Shown here: positions 8,352-16,881 of the stretch, piece after piece
How positions within the stretch are numbered: the stretch's first letter is position 1
Layout of the letters: every line of letters starts with the position of its first letter
NCBI GenBank assembly: GCA_963795385.1
Contig: CAWCHK010000002.1
Location: 416,792 to 480,791 of the forward strand
Length of the DNA stretch: 64,000 nt
Direction: 5' to 3'
DNA from: CAVURS01 sp963795385
Lineage (GTDB): Bacteria; Actinomycetota; Actinomycetes; Actinomycetales; CAVURS01
Notes under the pieces: generated by a model
Told to the model about the DNA's origin: nothing
Databases searched by the model: none
Seen by the model: only the letters and a program-made list of their open reading frames with translations
Translations under genes and position numbers: made by a program

Positions 8352-9586
8352 GCGATCCGGCCGCCTTCCGGCCGGCCTTCGTCGCGGAGCTGAATGCGGC
8401 CGCCCGCGGCGACGGTGCCGCCCTGCCGGCCGGCGGCGCGATGGTGCTGCTGACCCTGACGCTGCTGGCCGGCCGCCGCGTCTCGCAGGGCGCGCTGGAA
8501 GGCAGCGCGGCCTTCGACGTCACGGTGCAGGTGTTCCGCGAGCTGCTGCCGCTGGTGGTCATGACTGTTGCCGGGCTGCGGTACGCCGCCCGGCGACAGC
8601 ACGGTGTCGACCAGGCCCTCTATCTCAGCGGCGTCCCCCTCGCTACCCGGCTCGCTGTGGTGGTGGCCGATGCCACCGTCCTGCTGGTCGCGGCCTGGGT
8701 CGCCGAGCTGGGCGGCATCCTGCTCGGCGCTGGAACCCTTGCGGCGCAACCGGTTCGGGACGTGGGAACCCTGGTCATCGGTACGGCCCTCTGTGTCGTG
8801 GTCGTGGGGTGCCTGAGCGCCGCGACTGCCCGGCGCGCGACGACCACCGCCGCCTACCTCGCCCTGGCCCTCGCGGCCCCGCTGGCGGGCTCGCTGCTGC
8901 ACTGGACCGGGTCGGTCTACCCAGCTGTGGACGTGCTGGCACAGGCCTGGCCCTGGCAGGCGTCGACGGTGTTCATCTCGGCCACCTCCCAGGGGCGATG
9001 GCTGATCGGCGCCAGCTCGGCCACCATCGCGGTTGCCGCTGCAGGGTGGCTGCTCGCGCACAGCGGGGACGGCGCCGGCCGCCAGGCGTCAGTGGGCGCC
9101 CGTCGCCCGGCCGGCTCGCCGGGCGTGTCCCGGCTGCGCCGAGTGGCCCTGAGCGGGTGGTCGCTGTGGCCGGTCGCCACGCTGGCCTGGGGGGTCGCCG
9201 TGCCGGCCACCCTGTCGCCGTTCGTGCCCTGGTACCTGCGACCGCAATGGCTCACCGAGCAGGCGGCGCACACCTCGAGCCAGGACGTGGCCGTGGCGTG
9301 GCTGCGCGCCGTACAGGCCGGCGACCTGGTGCGCGCGGACCAGCTGGCGTTGCGTCCGGCGAGCGGCCTGGCCGGTCCGCTCGCCGCGCGGCTCAGGCTG
9401 CAGAACCCGGCCACGGCGGCGATGGACCGCTCCTACTCGGGCGACCCGGGGAGCGTGGCCTTCGACGACAGCCGCGCCGGCCGGCCGGCCAGCGCTTCGG
9501 TCTTCGTCTGCCTGGCCCGCACCCACGGCCAGTGGAAGGTCAGCGCCGTGCGATCGCAGGACGACTGCCCCAAGGCGCGGATATGA
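8348..9586 (+). CDS. ABC-2-like membrane protein
   Basis: 412 residues from a TTG overlapping the ATPase stop (TTGA). The first 240 residues hold about six hydrophobic helices (LLPLVVMTVAGL, AVVVADATVLLVAAWVAEL, VIGTALCVVVVGCLSA, ATIAVAAAGWLLA) and the next 60 another one. The last 110 residues are soluble and probably outside, with the sequence AHTSSQDVAVAWLRAVQAGD. Likely the permease or an accessory subunit of the ATPase encoded just before. The unusual soluble C-terminal domain is not recognised. Confidence 0.8.
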   Translation: MSDPAAFRPAFVAELNAAARGDGAALPAGGAMVLLTLTLLAGRRVSQGALEGSAAFDVTVQVFRELLPLVVMTVAGLRYAARRQHGVDQALYLSGVPLATRLAVVVADATVLLVAAWVAELGGILLGAGTLAAQPVRDVGTLVIGTALCVVVVGCLSAATARRATTTAAYLALALAAPLAGSLLHWTGSVYPAVDVLAQAWPWQASTVFISATSQGRWLIGASSATIAVAAAGWLLAHSGDGAGRQASVGARRPAGSPGVSRLRRVALSGWSLWPVATLAWGVAVPATLSPFVPWYLRPQWLTEQAAHTSSQDVAVAWLRAVQAGDLVRADQLALRPASGLAGPLAARLRLQNPATAAMDRSYSGDPGSVAFDDSRAGRPASASVFVCLARTHGQWKVSAVRSQDDCPKARI

Positions 9587-10356
9587 CTGCGCTGCAGGCA
9601 GATCCGGGCATCCGCCAGAGAGCGGCCACAATGGAGTATCTCCGCTCCTCGATCCGGCGGCCGGGGGTCCACGCCGCCCTCGGTGTCCAGGCACTGGCCG
9701 GCGTCATCGGAGCGAGCCTGCCGACCGCGCTGCTGGCCCGCGAGCGCGGCGCCGGGCTCGGGCTCGGTCTCAGCTGGGGGTTGACGGGTGCGACGTACGC
9801 CGGCCTGGTCACCGGGCCGCTGCTCCTGGCGGCCCTGGCCCAGCGGGACGGACCCGACGCGCGCGCGCTCTACCTCAGCGGCTGGTCCCGGCCGCGCCAG
9901 TTCGGGGCCGGAGCCGTCGCGGCGGTCGGGCTGTTCCTGCTCGGTGCGGCCCTGGGCGGGGGGCTGGGGATGCTGGTCGGCCTCGGGGACTCGCTGCGCA
10001 GGGGCACCACGCCGTTCACGGGAGCCGAGCTGCCGCACGCGCCGGGCTGGCTGCTGCTGGCCCTGACCCTGGCGACTGCGGCCCTGCTGGCCCGCGGGCT
10101 CTCGGCGCCGGCCAGTGTGGCCGTCAGCCTGGGCGGGAGCGCCGCGTTCCTCGCGGTCCTGCCGCTGACCTGGGGATCCCCCCTGCGGCCGCTGCTGGAG
10201 CTGTGGCCGCTGGCACCGGCGTGGTCGGCGACGTATGACGGCGTGAGTGCCCGGCTCCAGCTGGCCACGTTCCCTCTGGGCAGCGCGCTGGTGGTCGGCG
10301 GATGGCTGCTCGTGGCTGGCGTGTTGTCGGTCACGGGACTGCGCTCGCGCCGCTAG
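9583..10356 (+). CDS. ABC transporter membrane subunit
   Basis: 257 residues, starting with an ATGA overlap on the preceding stop. About six hydrophobic segments (ALGVQALAGVIGASLPTALL, YAGLVTGPLLLAALA, FGAGAVAAVGLFLLGAALGG, WLLLALTLATAALL, LGSALVVGGWLLVAGVLSV). A short motif, ALYLSGWSRPRQ, matches ALYLSGVPLATR in the preceding gene, so the two membrane proteins are probably distant paralogues forming a heterodimer. This is the last gene of the four-gene coupled unit. Confidence 0.8.
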   Translation: MTALQADPGIRQRAATMEYLRSSIRRPGVHAALGVQALAGVIGASLPTALLARERGAGLGLGLSWGLTGATYAGLVTGPLLLAALAQRDGPDARALYLSGWSRPRQFGAGAVAAVGLFLLGAALGGGLGMLVGLGDSLRRGTTPFTGAELPHAPGWLLLALTLATAALLARGLSAPASVAVSLGGSAAFLAVLPLTWGSPLRPLLELWPLAPAWSATYDGVSARLQLATFPLGSALVVGGWLLVAGVLSVTGLRSRR

Positions 10357-10422
10357 CCACGCGCCATACTCGCGGTTGACCATCTCGAGGCGAGGGGCCA
10401 CCACCAGCTGGGAGGCATGTCG

Positions 10423-11622
10423 ATGGGCCGGCTGCAACACACGGACGGGTTGACCGAGGACCAGGTCGAGCTGCTGAAGCTGGTCCGCGAGTTCGTCGAC
10501 GAGCAGATCCTGCCGGTCGCGACGGCGCTCGAGCACGCCGACGAGTACCCCACCGAGATCGTCGCGGGCATGAAGGAGATGGGGATCTTCGGCCTGATGA
10601 TTCCCGAGGAGTACGGCGGCCTCGGGGAGTCGCTGCTGACGTACGCGCTGACCGTCGAGCAGATCGCCCGCGGCTGGATGAGCGTCAGCGGGATCATCAA
10701 CACGCACTTCATCGTGGCCTGGATGCTGCTGCAGCACGGCACCGAGGAGCAGAAGCAGCGCTACCTGCCGAGGATGGCCACCGGTGAGGTGCGTGGTGCC
10801 TTCTCGATGAGCGAACCGGGTTGCGGCTCGGACGTTTCCGGCATCCGGACCAAGGCCGTCCCGGACGGTGACGGTGGGTGGACCATCGACGGTCAGAAGA
10901 TGTGGCTGACCAACGGAGGCTCGGCCAACCTGGTCGCGGTCCTCGTCCGCAGCGACCCGGACGCGGAGTCGCCGCACAGGGGCATGTCGACCTTCCTGGT
11001 CGACAAGAGGCCGGGCTTCGGCGAGACGGCGCCCGGCGTCACCGTGCCGGGGAAGATCGACAAGATGGGCTACAAGGGAGTCGACACGACCGAGCTGATC
11101 TTCGATGGTTACCGCACGACAACCGACCAGTTGCTGGGGGGCGAGCCCGGCCGCGGCTTCTACCAGATGATGGACGGCGTCGAGGTTGGTCGGGTCAACG
11201 TCGCGGCCCGGGCCTGCGGGGTGGCGATGCGGGCGTTCGAGCTCGGTACGGCGTACGCGCAGCAGCGGGAGGCGTTCGGCAAGAAGATCGCCGAGCACCA
11301 GGCCGTGCTCTTCCGGATCGCCGAGATGGCCACCAAGGTCGAGGCCGCGCACCAGATGATGGTGCTGGCGGCGCGGACCAAGGACGCGGGGCAGCGCAAC
11401 GACCTCGAGGCGGGCATGGCGAAGTACCTGGCCAGCGAGTACTGCTCGCAGGTCGTCGAGGACTCGTTCCGGATCCACGGCGGCTACGGGTACTCCAAGG
11501 AGTACGAGATCGAGCGGCTCTACCGCGAGGCGCCGATGCTGCTGATCGGCGAGGGGACGGCGGACATCCAGCGGATGATCATCGGCCGGCGGCTGCTCGA
11601 GGAGTACCGCCTGAAGGCCTGA
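10423..11622 (+). CDS. acyl-CoA dehydrogenase (FAD)
   Basis: 399 residues. The ATG at 10423 is preferred over the one at 10417 because GGGAGG (10410-10415) is then 7 nt away rather than 1. Oxidises an acyl-CoA to the 2-enoyl-CoA. Family signatures are present: AFSMSEPGCGSDVSGIRT for flavin and substrate binding, QREAFGKKIAEHQAV, and IHGGYGYSKEYEIERLYREA with the catalytic-base region and C-terminal signature. Similar to FadE19/AcdH or methylsuccinyl-CoA-dehydrogenase-like enzymes; the lyase at 1694 and the MaoC hydratase at 13931 point to one pathway. The substrate is not determinable here. Confidence 0.93.
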   Translation: MGRLQHTDGLTEDQVELLKLVREFVDEQILPVATALEHADEYPTEIVAGMKEMGIFGLMIPEEYGGLGESLLTYALTVEQIARGWMSVSGIINTHFIVAWMLLQHGTEEQKQRYLPRMATGEVRGAFSMSEPGCGSDVSGIRTKAVPDGDGGWTIDGQKMWLTNGGSANLVAVLVRSDPDAESPHRGMSTFLVDKRPGFGETAPGVTVPGKIDKMGYKGVDTTELIFDGYRTTTDQLLGGEPGRGFYQMMDGVEVGRVNVAARACGVAMRAFELGTAYAQQREAFGKKIAEHQAVLFRIAEMATKVEAAHQMMVLAARTKDAGQRNDLEAGMAKYLASEYCSQVVEDSFRIHGGYGYSKEYEIERLYREAPMLLIGEGTADIQRMIIGRRLLEEYRLKA

Positions 11623-11724
11623 CGTCGCGCCGGGACGTGCTCACAGCAGACTCCCAGACTACGGTGTGAGCATCGAACCAGCGCGGCGCCGGACGAGTCG
11701 GGCCGCACAGCGGAGGTGACTGTC

Positions 11725-12237
11725 GTGGCCGGACCCATGGGAGCCGCCGGGATGCCGAGACCCGGACTGGCGCTGGAGTACCCCATGTCCTTGGGTGTCT
11801 TCGAGAAGTACGACCAGGCGCAGCGCGCCGTCGACTTCCTCTCCGACGAGCAGTTCCCGGTGCAGAACTGCATGATCGTGGGCACCGACCTGCGCCAGAT
11901 CGAGCGGGTCACCGGTCGGCTGAACTACCAGCGGGCGGCGATGGGCGGTGCGGCCTCCGGCGCGTGGTTCGGACTGTTCATCGGCTTCATCTTCGGGCTC
12001 TTCGCGACGGGCTCGAACTTCTTCGCGGTCATGCTGGTGAGCCTGCTGGTCGGCACGCTCTTCGGGCTGGTCTACGCCGTGGCCGGGTACGCCGCGACCC
12101 GGGGGCGCCGGGACTTCACCTCGGTCAGCCAGGTCGTCGCGACGCGCTACGAGGTGCTGGTCGAGCACAAGCTGGCCGAGAACGCCCGGGCGATCCTGGC
12201 CCGGATGCCCGGTGGAGTCACGCCGTACACCGCTTGA
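11725..12237 (+). CDS. general stress protein, GSP17M/YflT-like domain
   Basis: 170 residues from the GTG at 11725, placed 8 nt after GGAGG; the GTG at 11716 overlaps that ribosome site. The YflT-like region (SLGVFEKYDQAQRAVDFL, VQNCMIVGTDL) is followed by two membrane helices in a Gly-rich hairpin (WFGLFIGFIFGLF, VMLVSLLVGTLFGLVYAV) and a C-terminal repeat of the fold (RYEVLVEHKLAENARAIL). Common in actinobacteria; molecular role unknown. It stands alone, convergent with aminopeptidase P. Confidence 0.85.
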   Translation: MAGPMGAAGMPRPGLALEYPMSLGVFEKYDQAQRAVDFLSDEQFPVQNCMIVGTDLRQIERVTGRLNYQRAAMGGAASGAWFGLFIGFIFGLFATGSNFFAVMLVSLLVGTLFGLVYAVAGYAATRGRRDFTSVSQVVATRYEVLVEHKLAENARAILARMPGGVTPYTA

Positions 12238-12285
12238 GCCGCAACGGTGCTGGTCGCAACGGTTCTGGCCTGGAACGCTTCTGGC

Positions 12286-13914
12286 TCAGGGCTTCAGTGA
12301 CGCCATCCAGGCCTCGACGTCCGCAGCTGTGCGCGGCAGCGCTGCACTGAGGTTCTCGCAGCCGGTCTCGGTGATCAGGACGTCGTCCTCGATCCGTACG
12401 CCGATCCCGCGCAGCTCCTCGGGTACCGCCAGGTCGTCCGGCTTGAGGTAGATCCCCGGCTCGACGGTCAGGACCATGCCCGGCTCCAGGACGCCGTCGA
12501 GGTAGGCGTCCTTGCGGGCGAGGGCGCAGTCGTGGACGTCGAGGCCGAGGTGGTGGCTCGTGCCGTGGACCATCCAGCGCCGGTGCTGCTGCCCCTCGTC
12601 GGTGAGCGCCTCCTCGATGCTGACCGGCAGGAGCCCCCACTCGGCGAGCTTCTCGGCAATGACGGTGATCGCCGCCGTGTGGACGTCTCTGAAGGTGTTG
12701 CCCGGCTTGGCGGCCGCCAGGCCGGCCTCCTGCGCGTCCAGCACGGCCTCGTAGACCTGGCGCTGCTGCTCGGTGAAGGTGCCGTTCACCGGGAGGGTGC
12801 GGGTGACGTCGGCGGTGTAGAGGGAGTCGGCCTCGACCCCGGCGTCGACGAGCAGCAGGTCGCCGTCGTGCACGTCGCCGTCGTTGCGGATCCAGTGCAG
12901 GGTGCAGGCGTGGTCGCCGGCTGCCGCGATGGTGTCGTAGCCCAGGCCGTTGCCCTGGTGCCGCGCGATCAGCTCGAAGACGCCCTCGATCCAGCGCTCC
13001 CCGCGCCCTCGACGGACCGCCTCGGGCAGTGACCGCGCGATCTCGGCGAAGCCCTCGACGGTTGCGGCGACGGCGATCCGCATCTGCTCGATCTCGAACT
13101 CGTCCTTGACCAGCCGCAGCTCGGACAGGAAGCGGGCCAGCTCCAGGTCCGGCGAGAGCTGCGGCGTCGCAACGGCGCTCGTCTCAGCGTCCGTCTCCGT
13201 CTCAGCGTCCGTCTCCGCCTCGGTCGTCGACTCAGCCTCCGATCCGGCCTCGGCCTCGGTGTCCAGCTCGGCCCGGAGCTCGTCCAGCAGCTCGGCCAGG
13301 TCGTGGTCGGCGTCCCGGACGATCCGGACCCCGATCGCACCCAGGTCCTTCTTCAAGGCCCCCGCCAGCTCGTCGATGTGCCGGGCGCTGATCCCGAGCT
13401 CGGACTCGACCTCGGCCAGGCTCGGCCGCACGCCGACCCAGAACTCGCCGTAGCGGGAGTCGCCGAAGAACTCCTTGCTGTCCCGCTCCGCGCGTGGCCG
13501 GAAGTAGATGACCGCCTCGTGGCCGCGGTCGCCCCCGTCGTCCCCGTCGTCCCCATCGTCCCCATCGCGCCGGTCACGCGGCTCCAGAACGAGGACGGCG
13601 TCCGGCTCGCGGTCGGTGCCGAGCCCGGTCAGGTGTGCGAAGGCCGAGTGCGGGCGGAAGCGGTAGTCGGTGTCGTTGCTGCGCACCTTCAGGCCGCCGG
13701 CCGGGATCACCAGTCGCTCGCCCGGGAAGGCGCGCGAGACGGCGTCCCGGCGCCGGGCGGCGTACGGTGCGGCCTCGATCAAGGGCCGCTCGGTGTCCCC
13801 GCGGGGAGCCCACTGGCTCGACACGAACGACAAGAACGCGTCCGACGAGGGCTTGCTGCGGTGATCAGACTCACCCGGGACGGTTGGCTGCTCTTCACTG
13901 CTCATGGAAATCAT
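12286..13914 (-). CDS. pepP: Xaa-Pro aminopeptidase (aminopeptidase P, M24B) with acidic insertions
   Basis: 542 residues from the ATG at 13914; ATGs at 13932 and 13905 are alternatives. Removes the N-terminal residue when followed by proline. The creatinase-like N-domain (FRPHSAFAHLTGL) precedes the pita-bread domain with metal ligands in LLLVDAGVE, TADVTRTLPV, VHGTSHHLGLDVHD, VLTVEPGIY and GIGVRIEDDVLIT. Two low-complexity acidic insertions are unusual: GDDGDDGDDGGD near residue 125 and a Glu/Ala/Thr/Asp run near 225-255, both from short DNA repeats. The start lies 16 bp from that of the divergent MaoC gene, leaving almost no promoter space. Confidence 0.92.
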   Translation of the reverse strand: MISMSSEEQPTVPGESDHRSKPSSDAFLSFVSSQWAPRGDTERPLIEAAPYAARRRDAVSRAFPGERLVIPAGGLKVRSNDTDYRFRPHSAFAHLTGLGTDREPDAVLVLEPRDRRDGDDGDDGDDGGDRGHEAVIYFRPRAERDSKEFFGDSRYGEFWVGVRPSLAEVESELGISARHIDELAGALKKDLGAIGVRIVRDADHDLAELLDELRAELDTEAEAGSEAESTTEAETDAETETDAETSAVATPQLSPDLELARFLSELRLVKDEFEIEQMRIAVAATVEGFAEIARSLPEAVRRGRGERWIEGVFELIARHQGNGLGYDTIAAAGDHACTLHWIRNDGDVHDGDLLLVDAGVEADSLYTADVTRTLPVNGTFTEQQRQVYEAVLDAQEAGLAAAKPGNTFRDVHTAAITVIAEKLAEWGLLPVSIEEALTDEGQQHRRWMVHGTSHHLGLDVHDCALARKDAYLDGVLEPGMVLTVEPGIYLKPDDLAVPEELRGIGVRIEDDVLITETGCENLSAALPRTAADVEAWMASLKP

Positions 13915-13930
13915 CGTGCCACCATGAGCC

Positions 13931-14440
13931 ATGCAGTTCGGACGCGCCTACGAAGAGTTCGAGGTCGGTGCGGTCTACCGGCACTGGCCGGGCAAGACCA
14001 TCACCGAGTCCGACGACCACCTGTTCTGCCTCATCACGATGAACCACCACCCCCTGCACCTGGATGCGCACTACGCCGAGACGTCGACCCAGTTCGGCCG
14101 GAACGTCGTGGTCGGCAACCTGGTCTACTCGGTCCTGCTCGGCATGTCCGTGCCCGACGTCAGCGGCAAGGCCATCGCCAACCTCGAGGTCGAGTCCCTG
14201 CGCCACGTCGCGCCGACCTTCCACGGCGACACGATCTACGGCGAGACCACCGTGCTGGACAAGCGGGAGAGCGCCAGCAACGACGACCGCGGGATCGTGC
14301 ATGTCGAGACCCGCGGCTACAACCAGGACGGCACGACCGTCTGCGTCTTCCGGCGCACGGTCATGGTCCCCAAGCAGGCCTACCTGGACGCTCGCGGCGG
14401 CGACCAGCCCGGCCGGCCCGTACCCACCGCCGAGGCCTGA
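13931..14440 (+). CDS. MaoC-family (R)-enoyl/mesaconyl-CoA hydratase-like protein
   Basis: 169 residues from ATG. Hot-dog fold protein; family members hydrate enoyl-CoA thioesters. The MaoC/R-hydratase region shows MNHHPLHLDAHYAE with the catalytic His and Asp-type residues, then FGRNVVVGNLVYSVLLGM and VESLRHVAPTFHGDTIY. Strong resemblance, from memory, to the MaoC-like gene next to citE and fadE19 in mycobacteria (Rv2499c region). With the acyl-CoA dehydrogenase (10423) and the lyase (1694) it gives dehydrogenation, hydration and cleavage, the last three steps of an ethylmalonyl-CoA or leucine/branched acyl-CoA route. Confidence 0.9.
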   Translation: MQFGRAYEEFEVGAVYRHWPGKTITESDDHLFCLITMNHHPLHLDAHYAETSTQFGRNVVVGNLVYSVLLGMSVPDVSGKAIANLEVESLRHVAPTFHGDTIYGETTVLDKRESASNDDRGIVHVETRGYNQDGTTVCVFRRTVMVPKQAYLDARGGDQPGRPVPTAEA

Positions 14441-14545
14441 GGCGCGTCCGGCCGGACGTCCGTTCGGACCGGGTGCCGGAGCGCGCACGAAAAAGTTGAA
14501 ATTCGCACCGCCTGCGCGGAACGGCATCGAAGTCCCTCACGGTGT

Positions 14546-14572
14546 GCTCTGAGTCCGGTCAGGACTCAGAGC
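14546..14572 (+). terminator. strong hairpin terminator after the MaoC gene
   Basis: GCTCTGAGTCC-GGTCA-GGACTCAGAGC: an 11-bp perfect stem with a 5-nt loop, about 105 nt after the stop. No T tract follows, as is common in actinobacteria. Confidence 0.75.
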
Positions 14573-14650
14573 AGATCGCGCGCGAAGAACATGGTGTTGC
14601 GGCTGGCTGTCGCGGAGCGTATTTCGCGTTGACGCTCAGTCATCGAGGGC

Positions 14651-14680
14651 TTGACGCTGGCCCGAGGGGGAGAGCACCGT
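14651..14680 (+). promoter_or_regulatory. sigma-A-type promoter, probably leaderless transcript
   Basis: TTGACG (14651-14656) and CACCGT (14675-14680) are 18 bp apart. The -10-like box ends 7 nt before the GTG at 14688, so transcription may start at the start codon itself. Confidence 0.5.
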
Positions 14681-14687
14681 CTGACCT

Positions 14688-15371
14688 GTGTCGGCCGCGC
14701 CGAGCTGCCCGCGCTGCCGCGGCAACCTTGTCGCCCCGGGGCTGATGCACAGTGCCTGGACCTGCGCGGAGCACGGCGCGGTCGCCCCGCTCCACGCGCC
14801 GCATCCCGGCACGAGCGAGCGCCTGGCGCAGGTGGCCGCGAGGTCCGGCGTCCCGGTCTGGCTGCCGTGGCCGCTCCCGGTGAGGTGGCTGGTGACCGGC
14901 CTGCAGCACGCGGGCGACGACCGGAGCGGGCCGATCGCGTCGGTGGTCGCGCTCTCGGGGCCCAACCCGCTGCCGGAGCGACTCGGCGGAGGGGCCCACC
15001 GCGAGCGGGCCGCGCAGGAGCCGACGGCCGACCTGCTCCTGGTGGCCGAGCAGCCGGCCGTCGGGCTGGGGGCCAGCCTGGCCGGGCTGCCGGAGGTGGA
15101 CGCGGGTGACTCGCTGTCCGGAGCGCTCGTGGCGGGCGGCCCGCAGGCCAAGGTCCATGCGGCCGGCCATCCCACACCTCTGTGGCACGTGCCCGCCGAG
15201 TCGGACCGGGCGGCGTACGTCGGGGAGGCGCACGGCGTGTGGCTCTGGCTGATCATGTGGCCGCCGAGCGCCGGGGCGATGGTGCTGGAGGGGCTGCGGC
15301 TGATCGACGCGCGGGACCCCGGTCACCCGCTGGACATACCCACAGGCGCACCGAGCCCGCGGCTGCGGTGA
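14688..15371 (+). CDS. DUF6758-type protein with zinc-ribbon-like N-terminus
   Basis: 227 residues from GTG. The first 30 residues hold PSCPRCRGNL and, 16 residues on, WTCAEHG, a possible zinc-binding knuckle. The remainder is a globular domain with VPVWLPWPLP, WLVTGLQHAGDDRSG and a hydrophobic WLWLIMWPPSAG near the C-terminus. From memory this is the family that precedes a PHP-domain gene and marC in Streptomyces and relatives, as it does here. The function is unknown. It opens a cluster running to the RecB-like gene. Confidence 0.8.
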   Translation: MSAAPSCPRCRGNLVAPGLMHSAWTCAEHGAVAPLHAPHPGTSERLAQVAARSGVPVWLPWPLPVRWLVTGLQHAGDDRSGPIASVVALSGPNPLPERLGGGAHRERAAQEPTADLLLVAEQPAVGLGASLAGLPEVDAGDSLSGALVAGGPQAKVHAAGHPTPLWHVPAESDRAAYVGEAHGVWLWLIMWPPSAGAMVLEGLRLIDARDPGHPLDIPTGAPSPRLR

Positions 15372-15382
15372 GGCCGGCGGCC

Positions 15383-15388
15383 TAGTCT
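15383..15388 (+). promoter_or_regulatory. -10 box for a leaderless PHP-domain gene
   Basis: TAGTCT ends 6 nt before the GTG at 15395, the spacing expected if the mRNA begins at the start codon. No convincing ribosome site is present. Confidence 0.5.
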
Positions 15389-15394
15389 GGCCGG

Positions 15395-16267
15395 GTGTCC
15401 GGCCCTGCTCGCATCGACCTGCACGCCCACACGGCGGCGTCCGACGGGACGGACGCACCCGGGGACCTGGTCGCGGCGGCCGCGGCGGCGGGGCTCGATG
15501 TCGTCGCGATCACCGATCACGACACCACCGCAGGCTGGGCCGACGCGGTCGCCTCCGTCGCGGGGGAGTCGGCGAGGGGGCGGGGAGTGGCGCTGGTGCG
15601 CGGCATGGAGATCTCCTGCGCGGTCGGCGGCATCAGCGTGCACCTGCTGAGCTACCTGCACGACCCGGCCCACCCGGGCCTGCAGGACGAGGTCGACGCC
15701 GCGCGGGAGAGCCGGGAGCATCGGGCCGAGCACATGGTGACGCTGCTCTCCCGGGACTTCGACATCTCGTGGGCGGACGTCCTGGCCCACGCCCGCCCGG
15801 GGGCCAGCCTGGGCCGCCCACACATGGCCGATGCGCTGGTACGCAAGGGAATCGTCGCCGACCGCGACGAGGCGTTCGCCGACATCCTCTCCTCCCGGGG
15901 CCAGTACTACGTCGGCCACTACGCGATCGACGCGCGGCAGGCCGTCCGGCTCGTGCGGGAGGCCGGCGGCGTGCCGGTCATGGCCCACCCGATGGCGCAC
16001 CGCCGTGGTCGGGTCGTGAGCGACCAGGTGATCGAGGAGCTGGCGGAGGCTGGGCTGGGCGGGATCGAGGTCTTCCACCCCGATCACGACGACACCAACG
16101 TCCGCCACGCCCGCGCCGTCGCGGAGCACCTCGGCCTGCTGGTCACGGGCTCGAGCGACTACCACGGCACGGGCAAGGTCTCGCGGCTCGGCGACCGGAT
16201 GACCGATCCCGCTGTGCTGCACCAGATCGAGGCCGAGGCCACCGGCGTACCGGTGGTGCGCCCGTGA
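15395..16267 (+). CDS. PHP-domain phosphoesterase (nucleoside 3',5'-bisphosphate phosphatase / RNase AM-like)
   Basis: 290 residues. The trinuclear metal site of PHP enzymes is visible: DLHAHT (residues 9-13), ITDHDT (39-44), GMEIS (about 71), GRPHMAD (about 145), VMAHPMAH and the terminal SSDYHG (about 250). This form, without a polymerase attached, is the YciV/TrpH type, which acts on 3',5'-bisphosphonucleotides or short RNA 5' ends. The MarC gene starts inside its stop codon (GTGA), so they are co-translated. Confidence 0.9.
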   Translation: MSGPARIDLHAHTAASDGTDAPGDLVAAAAAAGLDVVAITDHDTTAGWADAVASVAGESARGRGVALVRGMEISCAVGGISVHLLSYLHDPAHPGLQDEVDAARESREHRAEHMVTLLSRDFDISWADVLAHARPGASLGRPHMADALVRKGIVADRDEAFADILSSRGQYYVGHYAIDARQAVRLVREAGGVPVMAHPMAHRRGRVVSDQVIEELAEAGLGGIEVFHPDHDDTNVRHARAVAEHLGLLVTGSSDYHGTGKVSRLGDRMTDPAVLHQIEAEATGVPVVRP

Positions 16268-16881
16268 GCTCGGTCATCGACCTGCAGCTGCTCGGCTCGG
16301 CCTTCGTGACGCTGTTCGTCATCATGGACCCGCCGGGCACGGTGCCGATCTTCATCTCGGTGACCGCGTCGATGACCTCGAAGCAGCGCATCCGGGCCGC
16401 CCGGCAGGCCGTCGTCGTGGCGTTCTGCATCATCGTCGCGTTCGCCGTCTTCGGGCAGCAGCTGCTGGCCTACCTGCACATCAGCCTGCCCGCGCTGCAG
16501 GCCGCGGGCGGCCTGCTGCTGCTGCTCGTCGCGCTGGAGCTGCTGACCGGCCGGGAGCAGGCTCCGGGAGGCGCCGAGGGCGTCAACGTCGCCCTGGTCC
16601 CGCTCGGCACCCCATTGCTGGCGGGCCCCGGCGCGATCGTCGCGACGATGGTCTTCGTCAAGCGGGCCGACGGCTTCGGGCAGTACGTCGCGGTGGCGCT
16701 CGGCGTGCTGCTGGTCCACGTCTGCCTGTGGCTGGCGATGCGCTTCGCCAACCGGATCCACCGGCTGCTCGGGGACGGCGGCACGACCCTCGTCACGCGC
16801 ATCGCCGGCCTGCTGCTCTCGGCGATCGCGGTCCAGCTCGTCGCCGACGCCGTCCGCGCGTTCATCACAACGGGTGCGTGA
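16264..16881 (+). CDS. MarC-family inner membrane protein
   Basis: 205 residues with six membrane helices. Family signatures include LFVIMDPPGTVPIFI in the first helix region and the repeated VPLGTPLLAGPGAIVATM. The MarC name derives from the mar locus, but no antibiotic transport has been shown for the family and its role is unknown. Starts by a 4-bp overlap with the PHP gene and overlaps the following RecB-like gene by 8 bp. Confidence 0.9.
   Translation: MSSVIDLQLLGSAFVTLFVIMDPPGTVPIFISVTASMTSKQRIRAARQAVVVAFCIIVAFAVFGQQLLAYLHISLPALQAAGGLLLLLVALELLTGREQAPGGAEGVNVALVPLGTPLLAGPGAIVATMVFVKRADGFGQYVAVALGVLLVHVCLWLAMRFANRIHRLLGDGGTTLVTRIAGLLLSAIAVQLVADAVRAFITTGA

Noticed and set aside
14566..14643. 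25-codon minus-strand ORF (MTERQREIRSATASR...)
   Set aside because: No ribosome site, and its end overlaps the terminator hairpin; too short to support.
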